A stretch of DNA of 64,000 nucleotides from a candidate division WOR-3 bacterium (GTDB lineage: Bacteria; Hydrothermota; Hydrothermia; Hydrothermales; JAJRUZ01): positions 1-64,000 of the forward strand of contig JBDRZL010000002.1 of NCBI GenBank assembly GCA_039803925.1. Reading direction: 5' to 3'. Of this stretch, positions 25,705 to 36,226 are shown one piece after another. The position numbers were made by a program, and so were the translations under genes. Within the stretch, counting starts at the first letter, position 1, and the number at the start of each line of letters is the position of its first letter. The notes below the pieces were generated by a model. That model worked only from the letters and a program-made list of their open reading frames with translations, had not been told where the DNA came from and did not search any database.

Positions 25705-26961
25705 ATGGCTATAGGTGTTATTGATTGTGATAACTTTTATGTTTCCTGCGAAAGAATTTTTAGACCTGATCTTAAAAAAGTTCCCTGTATTGTTCTTTCA
25801 AATAACGATGGCTGCATAATAGCAAGGTCAAAGGAAGTTAAAGAAATGGGTATTCCAATGGGGGCTCCTTATTTTAAATATAAGAATTTAATTGAAAAAA
25901 ATAATATCTTTTTATTCTCATCAAACTACACTTTATATGAAGAAATTTCAAATAGAGTAATGGGAATAATAAAAAGTTTTACAAAAAAAGTAGAAATATA
26001 TTCTATTGATGAAGCCTTTATTGATCTTGAAGGAATTGAAAATAAAGAAGAGTTTGTAAAAAATATTAAAGAAAAAATTGAAAAATGGGTAAAGATTCCT
26101 GTTTCCATAGGAATAGGTGAAACAAAGGTTCTTGCAAAAATTGCTCTAAAATTTGCCAAAAAAGATGAAAATAAAAAAATTTTTAATATAATAAATCATC
26201 CTGAAAAAGATGAATTATTAAAGAAAATAGATGTGGAAGATATATGGGGAATAGGGCCTGTATCAGCAAAATTTTTAAGAGAAAAAGGAATTTTTAATGC
26301 CTATCAATTTAAAAATTTGAATGAGGAATGGATAAGAAAAAACCTCACTCTTAGAGGATTAAAAATACTTAAGGAAATTAAAGAAATAAAGTGTTTTGAA
26401 ATAGAAGGAAATTTAGAAAGAAAGGGTATAAGTGCATCAAGAACTTTTGGAGAAAAAATAGAAAAATTTGAAGAACTAAAAGAGGCAATTACATATCTTA
26501 TATCAGTTGCAGCAGAAAGATTAAGAAGCGAAAACCTTCTTGCCTCTAAACTTCATATCTTTATAATGAGCTCCCCCTTTGAAAAAAATTTTTATTTTAA
26601 AAATATGGGAATAAATTTACCTGCACCAACAGCTTATACACCAGACCTTGTTAAATTCAGTGAAAAAATTCTAAAAAAAATTTTCAAAGAAGGGATAAAA
26701 TATAAAAAAGCGGGTATTTATTTTCACGGACTTATAAAAGACAATAAGAAAATCAAAAGTATATTTTCTGATAAATTTACTTTTACTGATAAAAAGAAAA
26801 ATATAATTTCAACTGTAGATAAAATAAATAAAATATTCGGAAGAGAAACCATTTATCTTGCTGGTGAATTTATAACAAAAAAATGGGAGATGAAACAAAT
26901 TTATAGATCAAAAAGATATACCACAAGATGGGAAGATATAAAAGGGGTAAAAGTTTTATAA
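25705..26961 (+). CDS. umuC: Y-family DNA polymerase V catalytic subunit UmuC
   Basis: 418 aa, full length. Catalytic acidic residues Asp7 (VIDCDNFYVSCER), Asp102 and Glu103 (YSIDEAFIDL) are all present, with NNDGCIIARS of the finger region, helix-hairpin-helix DIWGIGPVSAKFL, the little-finger domain, and the C-terminal DUF4113-like tail that ends in IYRSKRYTTRWEDI. It performs translesion synthesis with its UmuD'-type partner encoded just upstream. Regulated by the divergent S24 repressor through the twin operators. Confidence 0.94.
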   Translation: MAIGVIDCDNFYVSCERIFRPDLKKVPCIVLSNNDGCIIARSKEVKEMGIPMGAPYFKYKNLIEKNNIFLFSSNYTLYEEISNRVMGIIKSFTKKVEIYSIDEAFIDLEGIENKEEFVKNIKEKIEKWVKIPVSIGIGETKVLAKIALKFAKKDENKKIFNIINHPEKDELLKKIDVEDIWGIGPVSAKFLREKGIFNAYQFKNLNEEWIRKNLTLRGLKILKEIKEIKCFEIEGNLERKGISASRTFGEKIEKFEELKEAITYLISVAAERLRSENLLASKLHIFIMSSPFEKNFYFKNMGINLPAPTAYTPDLVKFSEKILKKIFKEGIKYKKAGIYFHGLIKDNKKIKSIFSDKFTFTDKKKNIISTVDKINKIFGRETIYLAGEFITKKWEMKQIYRSKRYTTRWEDIKGVKVL

Positions 26962-26964
26962 ATA

Positions 26965-27606
26965 TTAAAAGGGACTCATTCCAAGAAAAAGACGAGAGAC
27001 CAAACTGGCAGGTAAAAAAACTAAAATTTCAAATAAAGGTATTCTTAAAAAACTTGAAATAAATATAATTCCTGCAAGTAAAAAAAATCCATAGGGCTCA
27101 ATTTCCTTATACCTTAATTTCCATTCAAAGGGTAAAAAAAGTATAAGAATTTTTGAACCATCTAAAGGAGGTATGGGCAATAAATTAAAAAAAGCAAGAA
27201 TTAAGTTTATTACATAAGCTGAAAGAAAAATTTTATAAAGATAGAATAAAAAAAGAATTTCCGTAAAAGGAAAAAGAAAAAAAATTCTCAAAATCAGGGA
27301 AATTAGAAAAGCAAGAATTAAATTGGAAAAAGGACCAAAAATTGCAACCTTTGCCATATCCTTTTCAGGGTTTTTAAAATAATAGGGATCAACAGGAACA
27401 GGTTTTGCCCATCCAATATGAACAAGAAATAAAAATATAAAACCAAGAGGATCAATATGGGAAAGTGGATTTAAAGTTAACCTTCCTGAAAATTTCGCTG
27501 TAGGATCACCTAATTTGTATGCAATTAAAGCATGCGAAAACTCATGTATGGTCAGTGCTATTAAAATTCCAGGTAAAAAAATCAAAAGGTTTACAATATC
27601 AAACAT
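26965..27606 (-). CDS. Site-2 protease family (M50) membrane metalloprotease
   Basis: 213 aa with about 5-6 hydrophobic segments. The zinc site HEFSH (His21, Glu22, His25) is near the N-terminus and the second motif NLLPIPPLDGSK supplies the third ligand. It has no PDZ domain, so it belongs to the short M50 (Rip/YwhC-like) group that cuts transmembrane peptides. Last gene of the long minus-strand run and convergent with umuC after 3 bp. Confidence 0.87.
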   Translation of the reverse strand: MFDIVNLLIFLPGILIALTIHEFSHALIAYKLGDPTAKFSGRLTLNPLSHIDPLGFIFLFLVHIGWAKPVPVDPYYFKNPEKDMAKVAIFGPFSNLILAFLISLILRIFFLFPFTEILFLFYLYKIFLSAYVINLILAFFNLLPIPPLDGSKILILFLPFEWKLRYKEIEPYGFFLLAGIIFISSFLRIPLFEILVFLPASLVSRLFLGMSPF

Positions 27607-27607
27607 T

Positions 27608-28240
27608 TCAGAATTTTATTATAAATTCCGCTCTTCTATTCTTCTCTCTTGCCTCCTTTGTATTTTCATTAACAAGGGGTCTTGAATCTCCAAAAGCAGA
27701 AGCATAAATTCTTTCAGGAGGTATATTCTCTTTTGTTATTAAAAACCTTACAATCTCTGTTCCTCTCCTTGCTGATAGTTCCCAGTTTGTTGGAAATAAA
27801 TCTTTTTTCGTTTGAACAGGAACATTATCCGTATGCACCTGAATTTCCAATTCTTTATATGGAAATTCCTTTATAATTTTGGCGAGTTTAGAGAGCTTTT
27901 CTTCACCCTGTTTTGAAATTACATAATTACCTGGTAAAAAAATTTCATCAGTTAGTATTACCACTTTCATCAAATTTCCTTCTGGTATTACTTTAAATTC
28001 TTTTGATAGCTCTTCTTTTGCTTTTAAAAGAGGTTCTGGTAAGTTAAGGGAAAGTGTATCCTTTCTTATGGTATTTAAACTTTCCAGTTCCTTTGAAATT
28101 TTTAAAACTAAAAATTCATTTTCCCTTTTTAAATCCTTATTTTCAAGCTGTAAAGGCACAACTACAAAAAAATAACCGAATATTAATACAGATATAAAAA
28201 CCAGAAATATTAAAAATAATAAAATACTTTTAAATCTCAA
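27608..28240 (-). CDS. OmpA/MotB-domain membrane-anchored protein
   Basis: About 210 aa. One N-terminal membrane segment, a short coiled-coil (KDLKRENEFLVLKISKELE), then a C-terminal OmpA-like peptidoglycan-binding domain: LEIQVHTDNVP, NWELSARRGTEIVRFL, RIYASAFGDSRPL and REKNRRAEF. The frame is open to 28255 (TTG), but AGGAGG lies six bases before the TTG at 28240, so I chose that start. It overlaps the acyl-CoA synthetase gene by 11 nt. No MotA partner is adjacent, so a motor role is not supported; a cell-wall anchoring role is more likely. Confidence 0.78.
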   Translation of the reverse strand: MRFKSILLFLIFLVFISVLIFGYFFVVVPLQLENKDLKRENEFLVLKISKELESLNTIRKDTLSLNLPEPLLKAKEELSKEFKVIPEGNLMKVVILTDEIFLPGNYVISKQGEEKLSKLAKIIKEFPYKELEIQVHTDNVPVQTKKDLFPTNWELSARRGTEIVRFLITKENIPPERIYASAFGDSRPLVNENTKEAREKNRRAEFIIKF

Positions 28241-29921
28241 TACCTCCCTCCTCAAATAGATATCTTTTTATTTTCTGTGTTGTTGTTTTTGGAAACTCTT
28301 CATCTCTCAGAGAAAAGGATCTTATCTTTTTATAATCAGCAAGTTTTTTATTTACTTCCTCTATCTCTTTTCCAATCCATTCCCTTACCAAATCTTCAGT
28401 AACATCAACATTTAGTTCTTTTGCTCTACTATCAATTTCCTCATAGTTGGGATAAATAATAGCATGGATAATTTCTGTTTTTGTCTTTGGGTGAATTTTA
28501 GCCAGGACAATGCATTCTTTAATAATAGGGGACTCAAGTAATTTCTCTTCTATTTCTTCCGGATATATATTTTTACCACCTTTTGTTACTATAACTGACT
28601 TTTTTCTTCCTGTAATATGAATATAACCATCCTCATCTATATACCCTAAATCTCCTGTTAAAAACCATCCGTCTTTAAAAACCTTTTCCGTTGCTTTTTT
28701 ATCCTTATAGTATCCTAACATAACAATGTCACCTTTAACAGCTATTTCACCTATTCCATTTTCATCAGGATCAAGAATTTTTACTTCCACACCAGGAATG
28801 GGAGGACCAACAGATTCAATTTTATTTTTACCTTTTGGAGGATTAACAGAAACAACAGGAGAAGTTTCTGAAAGACCGTAACCCTGATATATAGGCAATC
28901 CTAACTTTTTGAATCCCTTACCCACCCATGGGGGTAAAGCAGCCCCACCTGATACTATATATCTGATCTTTCCAAACCCCATTTTTTCTCTTACTGTTTT
29001 AAATAAAATCTTTGAAGTTTTTTCTCCTGTTATAGGATCTAAAAAATTTGTTAAAAGAGACATAACCTTAAAGAAAGCCTTTTTACCAGGTGGAAGGTTC
29101 TTTATATTTTTCTGAATACCATTATATAATTTTTCAAGCAATAGGGGGACAGTAAGAAATACTGTTGGTTCTGTTTCTTTTAAGTCCTCAAGAAGTTCAG
29201 TTGGTTTTAAAGACCTTGCATAAGTTATTTTTGCCCCTACATATAAAGGTGCAAGAAAACCACATGTTCCTTCAAAAACATGATGAATAGGTAAAACAGA
29301 AAAAAGGTGATCATTTTCATTAAAATCAAAAACCTTTAAAACCGCTTCAATGTCACTAATAATATTTTTATGGGAAAGCATCACACCTTTTGATGTACCT
29401 GTGGTCCCGGATGTATAAAGTATTATGGCAAGCTCATTTTCATCTCTTATAACAGGATATTCAAGTTTTTCTTTAAAAGAAGAAACTTCTTTAAAGGAAA
29501 GAGCATTCTCTTTTCCATTAGGAAAAGAAATTACCTCCTTTAAACTATCAACTTTATCTTTTATTTCAAGAATATCAGGAACAAATCTTTCACTGACAAA
29601 AATAAACTTACATTCTGAATGTATCATGAAATGTTCCCAGTCATAGGGACTTGCTCTTGCATCAAGAGGAACACAAACTCCACCTGCCCATTGTATTCCA
29701 AAATAAGAAATTCCCCACTCCGGACAGTTTTCACCCAAAATTGCAGCTCTATCACCTTTTGCAAAGCCCTTTGATTTAAGATAACCTCCAATAGATTTTA
29801 TTATTTCAAGAGCCTGTGAGTAGGTGAAAGTTTCAAAAGTATTCCCCCTCCTTATCCTTGAAAACATGTTATTTTTCGAAATAGAATAACCTCTTAAAAA
29901 AACATCTGCTATTTTTTCCAT
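28230..29921 (-). CDS. Long-chain acyl-CoA synthetase (AMP-forming)
   Basis: 563 aa, ANL superfamily. P-loop ILYTSGTTGTSKGVMLSH, the GYGLSETSPVV motif, TGDLGYIDEDGYIHITGRKK and the C-terminal EEIEEKLLESPII region with the KKLADYKKIRSF hinge. It activates fatty acids to acyl-CoA via acyl-adenylate. Together with thiolases elsewhere in the same strand run it may take part in fatty-acid metabolism, though no other beta-oxidation enzymes are next to it. TAAAAT 6 nt before the ATG suggests an additional start inside the glycosyltransferase 3' end. Confidence 0.9.
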   Translation of the reverse strand: MEKIADVFLRGYSISKNNMFSRIRRGNTFETFTYSQALEIIKSIGGYLKSKGFAKGDRAAILGENCPEWGISYFGIQWAGGVCVPLDARASPYDWEHFMIHSECKFIFVSERFVPDILEIKDKVDSLKEVISFPNGKENALSFKEVSSFKEKLEYPVIRDENELAIILYTSGTTGTSKGVMLSHKNIISDIEAVLKVFDFNENDHLFSVLPIHHVFEGTCGFLAPLYVGAKITYARSLKPTELLEDLKETEPTVFLTVPLLLEKLYNGIQKNIKNLPPGKKAFFKVMSLLTNFLDPITGEKTSKILFKTVREKMGFGKIRYIVSGGAALPPWVGKGFKKLGLPIYQGYGLSETSPVVSVNPPKGKNKIESVGPPIPGVEVKILDPDENGIGEIAVKGDIVMLGYYKDKKATEKVFKDGWFLTGDLGYIDEDGYIHITGRKKSVIVTKGGKNIYPEEIEEKLLESPIIKECIVLAKIHPKTKTEIIHAIIYPNYEEIDSRAKELNVDVTEDLVREWIGKEIEEVNKKLADYKKIRSFSLRDEEFPKTTTQKIKRYLFEEGGIEI

Positions 29922-29930
29922 AAAAGAATT

Positions 29931-30683
29931 TTACCTCAATTTATTTCTCAAATTCCATAATTTTGCATATTTAATAAAAGTATGAAAGGCAGAACATACA
30001 GCAAGTATGAACCCTTGAAGTCCATCAAGAAATCCGAGTTTTAAAAAATACATTCTTATAAAAAAATAAAAAGGTCTTAAGGTCAAATCAAAAATACTCA
30101 CCCTTTTACCTTTTTCAAAAAGCTCTTTTGCTGAAAGTTCTGTATAAAGATTCAACTTTTTTAAATAATGAAAAAGATCAGGATCAGTATAATGGATAAT
30201 TTTGCCTTTTTTTATTCTTTTAGTTTTCCCGTAAACTAAGACTTTTTCATGAACAATGTTATCAGAAACTCTTACTTTTCCTTTTTTAAAAACCCTTAAA
30301 GAATAATCAGGATACCATCCTCCATGATATATTAATTTACCAAGAAAATAAGAAATTCTATTTAAAAATAAACCATCAACTTCATTTTTTTTTATTTCTC
30401 TTTTAATTTCTTCTATAAGAATATCTTCAAGAACTTCATCAGCATCAAGGAAAATTACCCACTCTGAGTTTACTTTGGAAAGAGCAAACTCTCTTTGATT
30501 TTTGAAATTATCAAATTTTCTTTCAAATAACAAACAATTTTTTTTCTTTATTATATCAATCGTATTATCTTTAGAACCCCCATCAACAACTATTATTTTA
30601 TCACAGAAGGAAAGAGAATCAATTGCTTTTTCAATTGTATTTTCAGCATCAAGAGAAATTATAACACCTGTTATATTGGACAT
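29931..30683 (-). CDS. Glycosyltransferase family 2 (WaaE/KdtX-like)
   Basis: 250 aa. GT-A fold: ITGVIISLDAENTIEKAIDSL, IIVVDGGSKDNT, and the metal-binding LDADEVLE. Order and spacing resemble the LPS-core beta-glucosyltransferase WaaE/KdtX and related GT2 enzymes, which have a short C-terminal helical part with RPFYFFIRMYFLKLGFLDG. It probably adds a sugar to lipid-linked or LPS-like glycan at the inner membrane face; acceptor unknown. Lies 25 bp downstream of rpoD. Confidence 0.82.
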   Translation of the reverse strand: MSNITGVIISLDAENTIEKAIDSLSFCDKIIVVDGGSKDNTIDIIKKKNCLLFERKFDNFKNQREFALSKVNSEWVIFLDADEVLEDILIEEIKREIKKNEVDGLFLNRISYFLGKLIYHGGWYPDYSLRVFKKGKVRVSDNIVHEKVLVYGKTKRIKKGKIIHYTDPDLFHYLKKLNLYTELSAKELFEKGKRVSIFDLTLRPFYFFIRMYFLKLGFLDGLQGFILAVCSAFHTFIKYAKLWNLRNKLR

Positions 30684-30708
30684 TAGTTAAAATAATCAAA
30701 AATATTTT

Positions 30709-32391
30709 TCAGTCTCTTCTTTCCAGTTTTTCAAGAAGGGATTTTAGTTTTTCAGCTCTCTTAGGATGTCTTAACTTTTTCAATGCCTGGGCTTCTATCT
30801 GTCTTATTCTCTCTCTTGTAACTCCAAATATTCTACCTACCTGTTCAAGTGTCATAGGTGGATGATTACCAAGACCAAATCTTAACTTAATAACCTTTTG
30901 TTCTCTCTTTGTTAAAGTTGATAGAACTTCCTCAATTGTTTTTTTAATAATTGCTTCACGGGCAAGTTCAGAAGGAGATTTTGTAAACTGGTCAGCAATT
31001 ACCTCTTCCATAACTCCTTCCTCATCTTTTCCTATAGGTTTATCAAGAGAAAGAGGCTGATGAGAAACATCAAGAGCTTGTTTCACCTTTTCTTCAGGTA
31101 AACCTAAAATATCGGAAAGTTCCCTAACAGTTGGTTCTCTTCCATAGGTTTGTAAAAAATCTTTTTGTGCTTTTGAGATTTTTGTTAAAGTTTCTATCAT
31201 ATGAACAGGAACCCTTACAGTTCTTGAATTATCAGCAATTGCTCTTGTTATTGCCTGTCTTATCCACCAAGTAGCATATGTTGAGAATTTATAACCTTTT
31301 CTGTAATCAAATTTTTCTACAGCCTTTAAAAGACCGATATTGCCCTCTTCTATTAAATCAAGAAATTCAATTCCCCTGTTCATAAACTTCTTAGCAGTTC
31401 CTATCACTAATCTAACATTTCCTTCAACCATCTTTTTCCTTGCATAATTATAAGCCTCTTTTGCTTTTTCTATTTCTTCTTTAATTTTTTCAAGTTCTTT
31501 GTAAGAAAAACCAAGTTTTTTTTCATATTCTCTTATTGAATTTTTCAAAACCTTTAATGTCTCCTTAACTTTACTTATCACAGGGTCATTATTTGAATTA
31601 TTTTTCTCCTTTTCCTCTAATTCTTCTTTTAATCTTTTATATTCTAAATTTAAATTTTCAAGGGTTTTTATCTCTTCATATAATCTGTCAACATTTTCCT
31701 GTACATAACTGAATTTTGGTACTATTTTTGAAAATAATTTTTCAAGTTCATTCTTTTCTTCCTCATTTAAATCCTTTAAATTTTTCTTTTTATTTTCAAA
31801 AATATCTTCATAAAATTTTAAAAATTCATCTATACCCTTTTGCACTCTCTTCTTTTCTTTTCTGTTAACAACTTTATTTGTCCAGTAGCTTGAATCAACT
31901 TCCAGTATTTCCTCAGGCTGCAATTCAAGATCCTTAACTTTTCTTAGAAAGAAAACAAATCTTTTTAACCCAAAATCAGTTTTAAAAAGAATTTCCTTCA
32001 TTTTTTCCTTAGCATCAAAAATAGTCTTAGCAAGAGCTACCTCTTCTTCTTTTGTCAAAAGTCTTAAACTGGAAATCTGCTTCAAATAAGTTTTAACAGG
32101 GTCATCCTTTACCTTAATCTCGGGTTCCTCAATCTCCCTTTCTTTTTTTCTTTCATCTTCTTCAACAATCTCTATTCCCTCAGCAAATAATGCCTCAATA
32201 ACCTCATCAACAAGATTTGGAGGTAGATTGGTTGTAAGGTCGTTTAAATCTTCCTGTCTTATTTGTTTATTTTTCTTGGCTTTTTCCATAATCCTATCTA
32301 TAACACTCTGAATTAACATCTGTTCAATATCTTTTCCTTCTATTTCATTATTTTTTTTATTTTTAATTCTTTTACTGTTTTTCACTGACAT
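30709..32391 (-). CDS. rpoD: RNA polymerase primary sigma factor (sigma-70)
   Basis: 560 aa. An N-terminal acidic/region 1.1-like part, [10 protein letters not shown] (region 1.2), a Lys/Glu-rich non-conserved insertion of about 200 residues, region 2 ([39 protein letters not shown]), region 3, and region 4 ([24 protein letters not shown]). Its start overlaps dnaG by 10 nt, giving the rpsU-mutS2-dnaG-rpoD order. A -10 box and T-arm-like element inside the dnaG 3' end could give rpoD a private transcript. Confidence 0.96.
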   Translation of the reverse strand: MSVKNSKRIKNKKNNEIEGKDIEQMLIQSVIDRIMEKAKKNKQIRQEDLNDLTTNLPPNLVDEVIEALFAEGIEIVEEDERKKEREIEEPEIKVKDDPVKTYLKQISSLRLLTKEEEVALAKTIFDAKEKMKEILFKTDFGLKRFVFFLRKVKDLELQPEEILEVDSSYWTNKVVNRKEKKRVQKGIDEFLKFYEDIFENKKKNLKDLNEEEKNELEKLFSKIVPKFSYVQENVDRLYEEIKTLENLNLEYKRLKEELEEKEKNNSNNDPVISKVKETLKVLKNSIREYEKKLGFSYKELEKIKEEIEKAKEAYNYARKKMVEGNVRLVIGTAKKFMNRGIEFLDLIEEGNIGLLKAVEKFDYRKGYKFSTYATWWIRQAITRAIADNSRTVRVPVHMIETLTKISKAQKDFLQTYGREPTVRELSDILGLPEEKVKQALDVSHQPLSLDKPIGKDEEGVMEEVIADQFTKSPSELAREAIIKKTIEEVLSTLTKREQKVIKLRFGLGNHPPMTLEQVGRIFGVTRERIRQIEAQALKKLRHPKRAEKLKSLLEKLERRD

Positions 32392-34055
32392 TTTTCCTCC
32401 TTTTCTTTTTGGCTAATAGGATTTGAACCCTTACTTTCCTTATACTCATTCCACTCCTTAAAAATTTTTTCTTTTTTCAATATTTTCTTCATTTTTTTCT
32501 CAAGCTTCTCAAAAGCAAATTCGTATGGTTCAACTTCTATCTTTTTTTCAAAATTTACAAACTTTTCTCTTGCTTTAAATATTGCTTCCACCACCTTTTT
32601 CCTTTCATTATCACTTAACTCAAAAAGAAGCTCCTCCAAGCTGCTTCCTTCTCGAATTTTAATTAAAATTCTTTTTAAAAGTTCACTCTTAAATACTCTT
32701 TCATCTATACCTCTCTTTTCAATTTCTTCTTTATTAAATTTGTTAAAAGAAGCTATTATACCAAAAAGACTGAACTCTGAAGGTAAAGTATCCTTACCTT
32801 CATTTTTTTCTTCTCCCAAAAATTTAACTTTTGACCTTATATATTCCGGAGATATTAAAAATTTTTCTGAAACTCTTTTAATAAACAATTCTCTCTCAAG
32901 CTCAGAGGGTATATTGGATATAAACTCTATCATTTCATTGAGAAGAATACTCTGAGCATAAGGATCATAAGGAATATTTTCTGGAAGAAGAGCATCAAGA
33001 AAATTTTTAGAGGAACTCAAAACTTTTTCCATTTCTTCCCTACTCTCTTTTTTTAGGTAAGAATCAGGATCTTCATTAGGAGGTAGTTCTGCGATTTTAA
33101 CCTTCAAATTCGTTTTAAGTAAAAAAGGTAAAGTTCTTTTCATTCCACGTTTTCCTGCATCATCTCCATCAAATAGTATTATAATAATATCAGCAAATCT
33201 CTTCATAATCAAGGCTTGTTCAACTGAAAAAGCAGTTCCAAGCGGTGCCACAGTGTTTTCAAAACCATTTTCAACCATCCTCATTACATCCGTATAACCT
33301 TCTACAAGTATAAGGGTATTTTCCTTTTTTGCCTTGTTTTTAGCAATATCAATCCCAAATAGATTTTTACTTTTCTTAAAAATCTTACTATCTGGAGAAT
33401 TCAAATATTTGGGTTCACCCTCAAAAGCTCTTCCTCCGAAAGCTATACACTTAGAAGAAGTATTAAAAATAGGAAAAATAATCCTATCCTTAAAAAAATC
33501 CTTTAATACCCCTCCTAAACCTGTAATAAGACCAACTTCAAGGAGAAGTGATGGGTTTATTCCCTTTTCTCTTGCTTTTTTAAGAATATAATCACCAGAA
33601 GCTGGTGCATAACCTATTCTAAATCTTCTTATTGTATTTAACTTAAAACCCCTTCCTTCAAGATAGTTCCGTGCTTTTTCTCCTTCTTTTTCAAATAAAA
33701 TCTTTTCATACTCATTAAGAGCAAACTCAAGAACCTCAAAAAGCTTTAAAATTTCCCTATCCTCAGAAATTTTATCTTCCTTTAATTTTATTCCTGCATC
33801 TTTTGCAAGTTCTTTTAAGGCTTCATACTTTGATATACCTTCTATTTCAGAGATAAGATGTACTAAATTCCCTGATTTTCCACATCCAAAACAATAAAAA
33901 AGACCTCTTTCAGGATCAAAAGAAAGGGAAGGCTTTGTATCAGGATGAAAGGGGCATAAAGACTGGTAATTTTTACCGCTCTTTTTCAGATCAAGATATC
34001 TCTGAGCTATTTCAAGAGGAGAAATTGAAGCTATTATTTCATCGTAAATATTCAT
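32382..34055 (-). CDS. dnaG: DNA primase
   Basis: 557 aa. CHC2 zinc finger with C34, H37, C55 and C58 ([11 protein letters not shown] ... [10 protein letters not shown]), a DnaG core with [17 protein letters not shown], and a Toprim domain with [10 protein letters not shown] and [14 protein letters not shown] shorter C-terminal helicase-interaction region follows. Makes RNA primers for replication. Overlaps mutS2 by 4 nt upstream and rpoD by 10 nt downstream. The last about 15 codons include the T-arm-like element of rpoD. Confidence 0.95.
   Translation of the reverse strand: MNIYDEIIASISPLEIAQRYLDLKKSGKNYQSLCPFHPDTKPSLSFDPERGLFYCFGCGKSGNLVHLISEIEGISKYEALKELAKDAGIKLKEDKISEDREILKLFEVLEFALNEYEKILFEKEGEKARNYLEGRGFKLNTIRRFRIGYAPASGDYILKKAREKGINPSLLLEVGLITGLGGVLKDFFKDRIIFPIFNTSSKCIAFGGRAFEGEPKYLNSPDSKIFKKSKNLFGIDIAKNKAKKENTLILVEGYTDVMRMVENGFENTVAPLGTAFSVEQALIMKRFADIIIILFDGDDAGKRGMKRTLPFLLKTNLKVKIAELPPNEDPDSYLKKESREEMEKVLSSSKNFLDALLPENIPYDPYAQSILLNEMIEFISNIPSELERELFIKRVSEKFLISPEYIRSKVKFLGEEKNEGKDTLPSEFSLFGIIASFNKFNKEEIEKRGIDERVFKSELLKRILIKIREGSSLEELLFELSDNERKKVVEAIFKAREKFVNFEKKIEVEPYEFAFEKLEKKMKKILKKEKIFKEWNEYKESKGSNPISQKEKEEKCQ
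32419..32430 (-). promoter_or_regulatory. T-arm-like 5' element (site 4) upstream of rpoD
   Basis: Minus strand GGGTTCAAATCC within the dnaG 3' end, 27 nt before the rpoD ATG. A TATAAG box (32444-32439) ends 9 nt before GGTTC, the same spacing as at sites 1 and 3. No convincing -35 box was seen. Confidence 0.55.
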
Positions 34056-36223
34056 GTTTTTTTAAATCTAATCACAGTTACTCCGTCACCTCCTTCATTC
34101 CATGAAGGGTGAAAATATTCCTCCACAAAGTCTATATTTTTAATAACATCAAAAACCATCTTTTTCAAGATACCTTTTCCTTCACCATGCACAATTCTAA
34201 CTTCATTATAACCTGCTGCTCTTGCATCATAAAGGAATCTTTCAACAAGTTCCTCTGCTTCTTCCTTTTCCATTCCCCTTATTGACAGAACTCTGGAAGG
34301 TAAGGGAATTGAATAAAGGTTTATATCAATTTCCTTCTGAATTTTTTCTTCAGTCGGTTCTCTCAAATAACTCACAGGAACCTCCATTTTTTTACCTTTT
34401 ACATCAAGAACCGCCTTATCACCTTTAATTTCCAAAAGTTTACCTTTTACCGAACTTTCCTTAACTGAATAAAAGTTGCCTATTTCTAACCTTGAAGGAA
34501 TTCTTTCTTCAACTTCGGTCTTTTTTTCTTCTATCCTTTGAATCGCTTTCTTTAAAATCCTTTTATCCTTTTTTTCTTCAAATTCTTTTAAAATCTTATT
34601 TATTTCTTTGCTCCATTCTTCAATTTTTCTTTTAAGTTCCTTTTTATATTCAGATTCCAGTTTTTCTCTTTCTTTTTTTAAATTTTCTCTTTCCTTTTCT
34701 AGCTCCTTCTTTTCTTTATCTATCTCAGCTTTCATTCTATAAATCCTGTCAATTATTTCTGTAGATTCAGGCATTTTTTCAAAAATTGATTCAGGTAAAT
34801 TACATTTTCTGGCAACAAGCAATGCATAACTGGGAGAAATTTTCATTAGCTCAATCTTATATGTTGGTGACAGAACATCAAGATCCAGTGTAAAAGCAGA
34901 AATCAAGACTCCTTTTTCTTCTCTTAAATAAGATTTAATTTTATCATTATGAGTGGCACATATAGTTTTAATATTTTTATCTCTATATTCTCTTAATATA
35001 CCAACACCAAGATTTCCTCCTTCTTCTGGATCAGTATTTCCCATAAATTCATCAAGAAGAACAAGTTTATCCTGAAAGCTTTCAGAAAGAGATTTTTTTA
35101 TTTCTTCAAGATAAAGAGTAAAACTTGAAAAACCTTCCTCTATTTTGCTTCTCTCTTCAAATCCAGCCATAAAAATTTTTTCAGGAATATAAAAATAACT
35201 TTGTGAAGATGAAGGAACAGGTATGCCTCTTTTAATCATTTCTATCAAAAGATAAATAGTTTCAAGAAAAGTAGTTTTTCCTCCACCATTTGGACCTGTA
35301 ACAAGTAAAACACTCTCTTTTTCAGGAATTTCTATTGTGTATGGAACACATTTATTTTGTAGTTTTATTTTAAGTAAAGGATGATAAGTATTTATCAATT
35401 TGAATTTCTTTTCTTTTCCAAATTGCGGAATTTCACCTGAAATTTTATTTGTAAATAAAAACAAGGAAGTATAATAATCAAGTTTTGAAATATAATACAC
35501 CAGTTCAGAGATTTCCTCCTTTAAATCATTATATTCAGAAAAAATTTGATTCAGTATTTTTCTTTCCTCTTCTTTTTCCATATCTTCATAATGTCTGAAT
35601 TTGGAATTAAAAATTACTATGTCTTCAGGCTCAACAAAATAACTTTCTCCGCTTCTTGAATAGGCGATTAGTTTCACATTTTGAGGTAAAGTTTTTAAAC
35701 ATATGGTAAATCTACCTTCCTTATAATAGATTTCTTCATCCCTCAAGATATTTTCCTTTTTGAACTTTTCAATAGAAATCTTTATCTTTCTTTCTATTTC
35801 CTGATAAAGCTCTCTCTTTTTTTCTCTGATCTCTCTTAATATTTGAGATGCAGTATCCTTTATATTACCTTCATCATCAAAAGTCATTTCAAGTTTCTGA
35901 TAAAAAGATAAAATTTCATAATCGAAAGGTAAATATGAATCAGCATCTTCTTTAAGATTTTCAATCTCTCTTCTTATCTCAATTACATCTCTTAAATAAT
36001 TTCTAAACCATACAAAATATTTGGAAATTGATGTCCCTGCTTCTAATTTTTTAAAATCAGGTAATAGAAAGTTTTTCTTTCTTAGTAAAACACTGTATCT
36101 TTTAAACTCTTCAAACCTTTCTTTAATTTTTTCGATATCATTTTCTTCACTAATATTTTTTAAATAATCACGTCCACCTTCGGTCTGTAAATATTGGGAA
36201 ATAAATTCTAAAATTCTCTTCAA
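34052..36223 (-). CDS. mutS2: MutS2-family endonuclease
   Basis: 723 aa. The N-terminal MutS core lacks a mismatch-binding domain I. The ABC ATPase part has Walker A GPNGGGKTT (310-318), STRL-like GGNLGVG and LLDEFMGNTDPEEG. A long coiled coil (about 490-580) leads to a C-terminal Smr domain with LSIRGM and IVHGEGKGIL. MutS2 suppresses recombination and rescues collided ribosomes. The frame starts with TTG at 36223, 3 bp after rpsU; no strong ribosome site, so the start is uncertain by a few codons. Confidence 0.93.
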   Translation of the reverse strand: MKRILEFISQYLQTEGGRDYLKNISEENDIEKIKERFEEFKRYSVLLRKKNFLLPDFKKLEAGTSISKYFVWFRNYLRDVIEIRREIENLKEDADSYLPFDYEILSFYQKLEMTFDDEGNIKDTASQILREIREKKRELYQEIERKIKISIEKFKKENILRDEEIYYKEGRFTICLKTLPQNVKLIAYSRSGESYFVEPEDIVIFNSKFRHYEDMEKEEERKILNQIFSEYNDLKEEISELVYYISKLDYYTSLFLFTNKISGEIPQFGKEKKFKLINTYHPLLKIKLQNKCVPYTIEIPEKESVLLVTGPNGGGKTTFLETIYLLIEMIKRGIPVPSSSQSYFYIPEKIFMAGFEERSKIEEGFSSFTLYLEEIKKSLSESFQDKLVLLDEFMGNTDPEEGGNLGVGILREYRDKNIKTICATHNDKIKSYLREEKGVLISAFTLDLDVLSPTYKIELMKISPSYALLVARKCNLPESIFEKMPESTEIIDRIYRMKAEIDKEKKELEKERENLKKEREKLESEYKKELKRKIEEWSKEINKILKEFEEKKDKRILKKAIQRIEEKKTEVEERIPSRLEIGNFYSVKESSVKGKLLEIKGDKAVLDVKGKKMEVPVSYLREPTEEKIQKEIDINLYSIPLPSRVLSIRGMEKEEAEELVERFLYDARAAGYNEVRIVHGEGKGILKKMVFDVIKNIDFVEEYFHPSWNEGGDGVTVIRFKKT

Positions 36224-36226
36224 ATA

